DNA from: Actinomycetes bacterium
GTDB taxonomy: Bacteria; Actinomycetota; Actinomycetes; Actinomycetales; Dermatophilaceae
DNA: 5,227 bases
Assembly: GCA_023451855.1 (NCBI GenBank)
Contig: JAEXXY010000146.1
Span: 1-5,227 of the forward strand
Direction: 5' to 3'
In this document: one piece after another, positions 1 through 4,194 of the stretch
How positions within the stretch are numbered: position 1 is the first letter of the stretch
Layout of the letters: each line of letters opens with the position of its first letter
Program-made: the position numbers and the translations under genes
Notes under the pieces: generated by a model
Told to the model about the DNA's origin: nothing
Seen by the model: the letters and a program-made list of their open reading frames with translations, nothing else
The model's database searches: none

Positions 1-127
1 GGCGTCCGGCCTCCGCGTCTGCGGCCTCCGCGGCGCCGGGCCGACCCGACGCGCCCGCTCCCGACGGACGACGCGGAGCGCGGGCGCCCCGGCTGACCCG
101 CCGACACGCCTCCGACCTCGGGGGGCC
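1..127. other. Non-coding or unassigned flank downstream of metF
   Basis: No convincing gene is seen. The plus frame starting at base 1 is open only to a TGA at 94-96 and reads as an Arg/Pro-rich string with no recognisable motif. It could be the tail of a plus-strand gene whose body lies outside the window, but nothing supports that. The other frames stay open only because of the high GC content. A hairpin at 51-87 is listed separately. Confidence 0.4.
51..87 (-). terminator. GC-rich hairpin, possible metF terminator
   Basis: The arm GCGCCCGCTCC (51-61) pairs with 75-87 through 11 base pairs interrupted by a two-base bulge, around a 13-nt loop. It begins about 40 nt beyond the metF stop codon in the direction of metF transcription. 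There is no T-tract, which is common for actinobacterial terminators. In such GC-rich DNA some pairing is expected by chance, so this is tentative. Confidence 0.35.
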
Positions 128-1036
128 TCAGAGCCGGCCGAAGACCTCGAGCGTCGCCGAGGACCGGTTCATCGTGATGAAGTGGATGCCGGGCGCGCCC
201 TCGTCGAGGAGACGCTGGGCGGACTCGGTGGCGATCGCCATCCCCTCGGCCCGCACCGCCGCAGCGTCCTCGCCGTGTCGGTCGAGGCGGTCGGTGACCG
301 CCCGCGGCATCGGCTGGCCCGCGAGCTCGGCCATGCGCACGACCTGCCGCGCGTTGGTGATCGGCATGATCGCCGGCACGACCGGCAGCCGCGACCCGCG
401 CCCGGCCAGCTCGTCGCGCAGGCGCAGGTAGTTGTCGACGTCGAACACCATCTGCGTGATGGCGAACTCGGCCCCGGCCCGCTCCTTGCGGATGAGGGTC
501 TCGACGTCGTCGGCGAGGTCGGCGGACTCGGGGTGGCCGTCCGGGAAGGCCGCGACGCCGACGGTGAAGTCACCGAGCCCGCGCACGAGCCCGACGAGCT
601 CGTCGGCGTGGTCGAGCCCCTCGGGATGGGCCACCCACGGCTGGCCGAGCCCACCCTGCGGGTCGCCGCGCAGCGCGAGGATGTTGCGCACCCCAGCCGA
701 GGCGTACGCCCCGACGATGCCGCGCAGCTCGGACACCGAGTGCCCGACGCACGTCAGGTGCGCCATCGGCGTCAGCGTCGTCTCCTCGAGGATCCGCTGG
801 GTCAGGCGTACCGTGCGGTCGCGGGTGCCGCCGCCGGCGCCGTAGGTGATCGACACGAAGCTCGGCGAGATCTTCTCGAGGCGCCGGACGGCCTCCCACA
901 GCTGCACCTCGGCGGCGTCGTCCTTCGGCGGGAAGAACTCGAAGCTGAAGGTGGGGGTGTCGGCCTCGATCATCGCCGGGATGGACCGGGTGAACCGTTC
1001 CGCCCGCGCCATCGAGGATGCCGTGCCGTGCGCCAT
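128..1036 (-). CDS. metF: 5,10-methylenetetrahydrofolate reductase (MetF)
   Basis: Reduces 5,10-methylene-THF to 5-methyl-THF, the methyl donor for methionine synthesis; a cytoplasmic FAD-dependent TIM-barrel enzyme. The 302-residue product has the usual bacterial MetF length and spans the whole family. SFEFFPP at 31-37 carries E33, equivalent to catalytic Glu28 of E. coli MetF. HLTC is at 93-96, ALRGD at 121-125 (D125 is equivalent to the flavin-tuning Asp120), HPE at 168-170, AITQMVFDVDNYLR at 192-205 (folate/FAD-site segment), and the C-terminal HFITMNR signature is intact. The ATG at 1036 is chosen because AGGG lies 8 nt upstream; the same bases form TAGGGT, a possible -10 for a leaderless message. 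GTG 1045 and ATG 1012 are in frame but have weaker context. It is divergent from the prenyl synthase. In M. tuberculosis the same position is held by Rv2172c, a MetF-like protein; this one looks canonical. Confidence 0.95.
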   Translation of the reverse strand: MAHGTASSMARAERFTRSIPAMIEADTPTFSFEFFPPKDDAAEVQLWEAVRRLEKISPSFVSITYGAGGGTRDRTVRLTQRILEETTLTPMAHLTCVGHSVSELRGIVGAYASAGVRNILALRGDPQGGLGQPWVAHPEGLDHADELVGLVRGLGDFTVGVAAFPDGHPESADLADDVETLIRKERAGAEFAITQMVFDVDNYLRLRDELAGRGSRLPVVPAIMPITNARQVVRMAELAGQPMPRAVTDRLDRHGEDAAAVRAEGMAIATESAQRLLDEGAPGIHFITMNRSSATLEVFGRL

Positions 1037-1153
1037 GTCGTTCACCCTAGGCGCCGCCCGTCCGCCGCGTGCGGCCTGTTCACGGGACGGTCGCGCGCCC
1101 GCGTAGGCTGACCACGAATCCCGACTCGCTCGACTCGCTCGATGGAGGAGCCC
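1037..1153. promoter_or_regulatory. Divergent promoter region, metF and prenyl synthase
   Basis: This spacer separates two divergent start codons. On the minus strand, TAGGGT (1044-1049) ends 7 nt before the metF ATG and could be a -10 of a leaderless transcript. On the plus strand, TAGGCT (1104-1109) is a TANNNT -10 candidate about 44 nt upstream of the prenyl synthase GTG. A weak -35-like TTCACG lies at 1079-1084, but the 19-nt spacer is long. A perfect 9-bp tandem duplication of GACTCGCTC (1123-1131 and 1132-1140) sits in the leader just before the ribosome binding site. Promoter positions are inferred from motif shape only. Confidence 0.45.
1144..1148 (+). promoter_or_regulatory. Shine-Dalgarno GGAGG that sets the prenyl synthase start
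   Basis: GGAGG (1144-1148, continuing as GGAGGAG to 1150) lies 5 nt upstream of GTG 1154. The alternative in-frame ATG at 1142 overlaps this site and has no Shine-Dalgarno of its own. GTG 1154 is therefore the better start, four codons shorter than the longest frame. Confidence 0.75.
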
Positions 1154-2248
1154 GTGCACACCCCCACCGACCTCGACGTGCTGCGCCGTCGGGTGCAGCA
1201 GGCGATCGACGGCCAGGTCACGGGGGCCACGACGGCGCTCGCGGCCATCGGCGAGGAGACCGCGCCGCTCGTGTCGGCCGTCTCGGGCCTGCTGTCCGGC
1301 GGCAAGGGCCTGCGGGCCGGGTTCCTCTACTGGGGCTACCGCGCGGCCGGCGGCGCCGACTCCGACGCCCTCGTGCGGCTCGCCGCGAGCATGGAGTTCT
1401 TCCAGGCCGCGGCCCTGCTCCACGACGACGTCATGGACCGCAGCGACACCCGCCGCGGCAAGCCGTCGGCGCACCGCTCGGTCGCCACGCTGCACACCGA
1501 CCACGGCTGGTCCGGCGACTCCGACCGGTTCGGCGAGGGCACGGCGATCCTCGCCGGCGACCTCTGCCTCACGTGGTGCGACGAGCTCTACGCCTCGTGC
1601 GGCCTGCCCGCGCCCGAGCTGGCCCGCGGCCGCGCCCTCTTCGACCTCATGCGCACCCAGCTCATGGGCGGCCAGTTCCTCGACCTGCTCGAGTCGGCCC
1701 GCGGCTGGGACGGCCTCGACCTCGAGGCCCGGGTCGCGTCGGCGCGCAAGGTGATCCGCTTCAAGAGCGCCAAGTACACGATCGAGCACCCGCTGCTCAT
1801 CGGCGCGCTCGTCGGGGGTGCTCCCGACGAGGCCCTCGGCGCGCTGTCCGACTACGGCCTCGCGCTCGGTGAGGCGTTCCAGCTGCGCGACGACCTCCTC
1901 GGTGTCTTCGGCGACCCCGAGGCCACGGGCAAGCCCGCGGGCGACGACCTGCGCGAGGGCAAGCGCACCGTCCTGGTCGCCCACGCGCTCGACGCCGCGT
2001 CCGACCCGGACCGCCGTCTCGTCGAGACCCTCCTCGGCCGCGACGACCTCGACCTCGCCGGCGTCGAGCGGATCCGGGCCGTGCTCGTGGGCACCGGCGC
2101 GGTCGACCGGGTCGAGGCGCTCATCACCGAGCTCGCTGACGCGTCCCGGAGCGCCGTCGCGCGGGCCCGGGCCACCGGCGTCCTCGACGACGCCGCGCTC
2201 GACGTCCTCGAGGGCCTCGTCGAGGTCTCGACCGCACGCCACGCCTGA
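1154..2248 (+). CDS. Polyprenyl (probably geranylgeranyl-type) diphosphate synthase
   Basis: Trans-isoprenyl diphosphate synthase that condenses isopentenyl diphosphate with an allylic diphosphate using Mg2+; cytoplasmic. The 364-residue product is close to the ~350 residues of actinobacterial IdsA/GrcC-type enzymes. Visible motifs are GGKGLR at 49-54 (substrate-binding K51 and R54), the first Asp-rich motif DDVMD at 91-95 followed by the RRGKPSAH segment, FQLRDD leading to the second Asp motif DDLLGVFGD (246-254), and GKPAGDDLREGKRT at 259-272. Small residues (A86, A87) precede the first Asp motif where short-chain farnesyl synthases carry bulky groups. This suggests a C20 or longer product, but chain length cannot be fixed from sequence. 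The second motif has Gly (G250) at the position of the last Asp in DDxxD, with D254 further on; I recall this pattern from Rv2173 (IdsA2). The position between metF and the Rv2175c homologue also fits that assignment. Confidence 0.9.
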   Translation: MHTPTDLDVLRRRVQQAIDGQVTGATTALAAIGEETAPLVSAVSGLLSGGKGLRAGFLYWGYRAAGGADSDALVRLAASMEFFQAAALLHDDVMDRSDTRRGKPSAHRSVATLHTDHGWSGDSDRFGEGTAILAGDLCLTWCDELYASCGLPAPELARGRALFDLMRTQLMGGQFLDLLESARGWDGLDLEARVASARKVIRFKSAKYTIEHPLLIGALVGGAPDEALGALSDYGLALGEAFQLRDDLLGVFGDPEATGKPAGDDLREGKRTVLVAHALDAASDPDRRLVETLLGRDDLDLAGVERIRAVLVGTGAVDRVEALITELADASRSAVARARATGVLDDAALDVLEGLVEVSTARHA

Positions 2249-2277
2249 GCGGGCGGGCGCCCCCCTGCGCCGCTCGC

Positions 2278-2301
2278 GACGCGTCGGAGCACCGACGCGT
2301 C
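2278..2301 (+). terminator. Perfect 10-bp hairpin after prenyl synthase
   Basis: GACGCGTCGG (2278-2287) pairs perfectly with CCGACGCGTC (2292-2301) across a 4-nt loop AGCA. It starts 30 nt after the prenyl synthase stop. There is no T-tract, as is usual for high-GC actinobacterial terminators. Its right arm is shared with the next hairpin, so only one of the two can form on a given molecule. Confidence 0.65.
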
Positions 2302-2337
2302 AGGGCGCACCGACACTTCAGTGCGCACAGACGCGTC
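2294..2337 (-). terminator. Alternative two-part hairpin, serves the minus-strand gene
   Basis: An outer 8-bp stem is formed by GACGCGTC at 2294-2301 and 2330-2337. Symmetric 3-nt internal loops follow (2302-2304 and 2327-2329). An inner 6-bp stem GCGCAC/GTGCGC (2305-2310 with 2321-2326) closes a 10-nt loop. Read on the minus strand it begins 7 nt after the stop codon of the Rv2175c-like gene, a good place for its terminator. Confidence 0.55.
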
Positions 2338-2343
2338 AGGGCC

Positions 2344-2832
2344 TCAGAAGGCGAGCTCCTGGGCGCGCCGGCGGATCTCGGTCTTGTGCCCGGCGCGCAG
2401 GGCGTCGATCGGCGCGCCCTCGACGGGGAGCGTCGGGTCGGGGGTGAAGAGCCACTCGATGATCTCGTCGTCGTCCATCCCGCCGTCGGCGAGGACGGTG
2501 AAGGTGCCCCGCAGCTCGGGGCGCGGGCCGGCCTCGTCGAGGAACTTGGCCGGGACCGACGCGACGCGACGCTCACCGACGCGGACGGCGATGACCTCGC
2601 GGTCGGCGATGAGACGCCGGACCTGCGAGAGCGGCACGCCGAGACGCTCGGCGACGTCGGGGACGGTCAGCCACTCCCCGACGAGGTGCTCGAGGTGCTC
2701 GAGGCGGCGGGCGTCGCTGCTGTCTCCGGAGTCGGCGGCGGGGACGGGGTTTGGGCTCTGGCTCACGTCGTCAGAGTCTGCCACCCCCGACCGGTGTCGC
2801 GACACGCCCGGCGCCGGTCGGCGCGCTGACAC
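2344..2832 (-). CDS. Rv2175c-family helix-turn-helix DNA-binding protein
   Basis: A small DNA-binding protein; the M. tuberculosis homologue Rv2175c binds DNA and is phosphorylated by PknL. The 162-residue product has a disordered, Ser/Asp/Pro-rich tail (1-45), a helix-turn-helix at about 53-82 (LTVPDVAERLGVPLSQVRRL at 55-74), a basic wing-like stretch RVGERR (84-89), and a conserved C-terminal part with DGG (116-118), EWLFTPDPTL (126-135), IDAL (142-145) and RRRAQELAF at the end. The last part closely matches the Rv2175c C-terminus as I recall it (RWLFTPDPSL, VDALHA, RRAQAMAY). GTG 2832 is the only standard start in the longer frame, but it has no Shine-Dalgarno; GTG 2784 or 2766 would remove only disordered tail. 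The APG-x-S motif at 7-11 resembles the Rv2175c phosphosite region and favours 2832. The gene is divergent from the LysM gene. No enzyme function is implied, and its DNA target is unknown. Confidence 0.85.
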   Translation of the reverse strand: MSARRPAPGVSRHRSGVADSDDVSQSPNPVPAADSGDSSDARRLEHLEHLVGEWLTVPDVAERLGVPLSQVRRLIADREVIAVRVGERRVASVPAKFLDEAGPRPELRGTFTVLADGGMDDDEIIEWLFTPDPTLPVEGAPIDALRAGHKTEIRRRAQELAF

Positions 2833-2892
2833 GGGTTCGTCGCGCGGAGGGTCCTCTGGTGCGCCCGGGCGCCCTGGACCGATCCCCTGAAT

Positions 2893-2904
2893 TACACGCG
2901 TGTA
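2893..2904. promoter_or_regulatory. 12-bp perfect palindrome, possible operator
   Basis: TACACGCGTGTA is a perfect inverted repeat at the edge of the AT-rich island. It abuts the candidate -10 elements of both divergent promoters, so a dimeric repressor bound here could affect both. The cognate regulator is unknown; the adjacent helix-turn-helix protein is one candidate (autoregulation), by position only. Confidence 0.4.
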
Positions 2905-2945
2905 TTTATACTTTAGCGCTCAATTATGGACATTCATGCGCTACC

Positions 2946-2972
2946 GTCACACACGTCACACCACTCACAGTC
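2946..2972 (+). promoter_or_regulatory. Three 9-bp direct repeats resembling an MtrA box
   Basis: GTCACACAC (2946-2954), GTCACACCA (2955-2963) and CTCACAGTC (2964-2972) form an in-phase tandem with a 9-bp period and core (G/C)TCACA. As I recall it, the actinobacterial response regulator MtrA binds direct repeats of a GTCACA-like hexamer with about this period, and its targets include peptidoglycan hydrolase genes. The position upstream of a LysM/transglycosylase gene fits. The site lies downstream of the plus-strand -10 candidates and upstream of the minus-strand ones, so whether it activates or represses cannot be told. Confidence 0.5.
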
Positions 2973-3075
2973 GCATCACCGCTGCCCTGAACGACCGCAC
3001 CCCTGAGCACCACCAGCCCCTTCCCGAGTGCCCCTCCACACGTCCTTGCAACCGGGCCCAGGAAAGGACCACCCC

Positions 3076-4077
3076 ATGCCCTTCGCCGACGTCGCCGCGC
3101 TGGCGCAGCCGCCCCACGCCGTCGTCGTGCCCGTGAGCACGACGCCGTGGAAGACGATCGCCGTGCGCCCCGGCGACACGCTGTGGCACCTCGCCATCGC
3201 CCACCGCACGACGGTGCGAGCGCTCGTGGACAAGAACCGCCTCGCCGCCGGTGGCAGCTTCATCCGCCCCGGCCAGAAGCTCCTCGTGCCCGGCTCGCCC
3301 GCCACGGCCACGACGCCGAAGCCGAAGCCGGCCACCAAGCCGGCACCGAAGCCCGCGACCAAGCCGGCACCGAAGCCGTCCGGCTCGACCACGCCGGCCC
3401 CCTCGGTCCCCGCCGGCGGCCTCGTCCACGTCGTCGTCCGCGGCGACACGATGTCCGGCATCGCCGCGACGTACAAGGTGTCGCTGACCAAGCTTCTCGC
3501 CGCCAACAAGCTCAAGGACGCCGGCGTCATCTACATCGGCCAGCGCATCGTCGTGCCCGGTGTGACGAGCGCCCCGGCCCCGACGACGCCCGCCCCGGCC
3601 CCGAGCCCGCCGAGCGGCTACACGACGCCGACGAAGACGCAGCAGGCCGTCGCCGCGAGCAAGGCCGAGCTGGCGAACCGCGACGTCCCGAGCCGCACCG
3701 AGACCTCCGAGCTCATCCGGGCCACGGCGACCCGCAACGGCGTCGACCCCAAGCTCGCCCTCGCGATCGGCTGGATCGAGTCCGGGTGGTACCAGCGCGC
3801 CGTGTCCTACACCGACGCCGTCGGTGTCATGCAGCTGATGCCGATCGCCGGGACGTGGGCCTCGCAGCTGGCCGGGCGCCCGCTCGACCGCTACGACACC
3901 CAGGACAACATCACCGGTGGCGTCCTCATCATCCGCGCCCTCATGGCCACGGCGGACTCCCGGGAGCAGGCCATCGCCGGCTACTACCAGGGCCTCTACT
4001 CGGTGCGCACCAAGGGCCTCTACGAGGACACCAAGAAGTACGTCGCGAACGTCCTTGCGGTCTACGACCGCATGTGA
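3076..4077 (+). CDS. Dual-LysM lytic transglycosylase (SLT/GH23 domain)
   Basis: Predicted to bind peptidoglycan through LysM domains and cleave the MurNAc-GlcNAc bond with a soluble-lytic-transglycosylase fold. The 333 residues hold LysM1 at about 28-72 (VRPGDTLWHLA, then NRLAAGG and RPGQKLLVPG), a Lys/Pro/Ala/Thr linker at 74-113, LysM2 at about 117-161 (VRGDTMSGIA, NKLKDAGVIYIGQRIVVPG), an Ala/Pro linker at 163-186, and an SLT domain at about 206-333. The catalytic Glu is probably E235 in GWIESGW, supported by GVMQLMP (250-256) and AIAGYYQG (299-306). ATG 3076 is chosen because AGGA (3065-3068) lies 7 nt upstream. GTG 3028 is in frame but lacks a site, and a stop at 3004-3006 closes the frame. 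Oddly, no signal peptide or membrane segment is visible from either start, although the domains act outside the cell. It is followed by a strong terminator and by the kinase gene in the same direction. Confidence 0.9.
   Translation: MPFADVAALAQPPHAVVVPVSTTPWKTIAVRPGDTLWHLAIAHRTTVRALVDKNRLAAGGSFIRPGQKLLVPGSPATATTPKPKPATKPAPKPATKPAPKPSGSTTPAPSVPAGGLVHVVVRGDTMSGIAATYKVSLTKLLAANKLKDAGVIYIGQRIVVPGVTSAPAPTTPAPAPSPPSGYTTPTKTQQAVAASKAELANRDVPSRTETSELIRATATRNGVDPKLALAIGWIESGWYQRAVSYTDAVGVMQLMPIAGTWASQLAGRPLDRYDTQDNITGGVLIIRALMATADSREQAIAGYYQGLYSVRTKGLYEDTKKYVANVLAVYDRM
3331..3378 (+). repeat. 24-bp tandem repeat in the inter-LysM linker
   Basis: Two 24-bp units (3331-3354 and 3355-3378) differ at two bases and encode ATKPAPKP twice (residues 86-101). 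Such Lys/Pro-rich repeats commonly act as extended, charged wall-spanning linkers. The near identity at DNA level suggests a recent slippage-type duplication. Confidence 0.8.
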
Positions 4078-4078
4078 C

Positions 4079-4097
4079 GCTCCCACCCCCCGGGAGC
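4079..4097 (+). terminator. Small hairpin just after the LysM gene stop
   Basis: GCTCCC (4079-4084) pairs with GGGAGC (4092-4097) over a 7-nt loop, starting one base after the stop codon. With the larger hairpin that follows it makes a tandem termination region. Confidence 0.5.
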
Positions 4098-4106
4098 ACC
4101 GTAAAG

Positions 4107-4151
4107 GCCGCGGCCCCGCCACCCATCCCCACGGGTGTGCGGGGCCGCGGC
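4107..4151 (+). terminator. Strong 13+5 bp terminator hairpin
   Basis: GCCGCGGCCCCGC (4107-4119) pairs perfectly with 4139-4151. After a one-base bulge (T4138) the stem continues as CACCC/GGGTG (4120-4124 with 4133-4137), closing an 8-nt loop. It begins 29 nt after the LysM gene stop and should isolate the kinase gene from upstream transcription. No T-tract follows. Confidence 0.8.
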
Positions 4152-4182
4152 TCGCCTGCACGGGATGTGGCCGGACAGCCCG

Positions 4183-4188
4183 TAAACT
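4183..4188 (+). promoter_or_regulatory. -10 element of a probable leaderless kinase transcript
   Basis: TAAACT fits the actinobacterial -10 pattern TANNNT and ends 6 nt before GTG 4195, which would place the transcription start at or next to the start codon. No Shine-Dalgarno is visible before the GTG, consistent with a leaderless message. No good -35 was found about 17 bp upstream. Confidence 0.6.
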
Positions 4189-4194
4189 CCTGCC

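Larger units (their letters stand above)
2249..2343. other. Convergent intergenic spacer
   Basis: Ninety-five bases lie between the stop codons of the convergent prenyl synthase and Rv2175c-like genes. No open reading frame of interest is seen. From 2277 it is filled by degenerate 18-bp repeats and two overlapping hairpins, described separately. Confidence 0.8.
2277..2346. repeat. Four degenerate ~18-bp direct repeats
   Basis: The units are 2277-2292 (16 nt, 2 nt shorter), 2293-2310, 2311-2328 and 2329-2346. The common pattern is CGACGCGTCAGGGCGCAC; unit 3 has diverged to CGACACTTCAGTGCGCAC, and the last unit runs into the stop codon of the minus-strand gene. Three units hold the self-complementary octamer GACGCGTC (2278-2285, 2294-2301, 2330-2337), which gives the region its hairpin potential. 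There are too few and too short units for a CRISPR. It is more likely the result of local duplication within a bidirectional terminator. Confidence 0.7.
2833..3075. promoter_or_regulatory. Divergent control region with AT-rich island
   Basis: This 243-bp spacer lies between the divergent Rv2175c-like and LysM genes. Bases 2889-2938 contain 18 G/C in 50, in sharp contrast to the rest of the window. Candidate -10 elements lie in both directions: TATACT (2907-2912) or TACTTT (2909-2914) on plus, TATAAA (2905-2910) or TAAAGT (2910-2915) on minus. No clear -35 could be assigned. Also present are a perfect GC palindrome GCGCCCGGGCGC (2861-2872), flanked by GGTCC/GGACC (2850-2854 and 2876-2880) in the presumed leader of the minus-strand gene, plus the palindrome and direct repeats listed separately. 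No gene is seen; short plus frames here (for example from 2900) show no signal peptide or domain. Confidence 0.6.

Noticed and set aside
182..1111. 309-residue plus-strand frame opposite metF
   Set aside because: His/Arg/Gly-rich shadow of metF with no motif, and the minus-strand MetF match is unambiguous.
1142..1153. ATG 1142 as start of the prenyl synthase
   Set aside because: It overlaps the GGAGGAG ribosome binding site, which is properly spaced for GTG 1154.
128..2242. 704-residue minus-strand open frame running through the prenyl synthase and metF
   Set aside because: Only the last ~302 residues are MetF; the upstream part is the antisense of the prenyl synthase, which has all family motifs on the plus strand. 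It is a high-GC shadow frame, not a fusion.
2277..2346. Possible CRISPR array
   Set aside because: Units are ~18 bp, directly adjacent without spacers, and only four in number.
2946..2963. CRP/FNR-type site because of the TCACA halves
   Set aside because: A CRP site needs an inverted TGTGA-N6-TCACA; here the halves are direct repeats with a 9-bp period.
2900..3136. Short plus frame from 2900 as a separate gene or a displaced signal peptide for the LysM protein
   Set aside because: The translation is His/Arg/Thr/Pro-rich with no hydrophobic core and lies in another frame; it overlaps the promoter elements.
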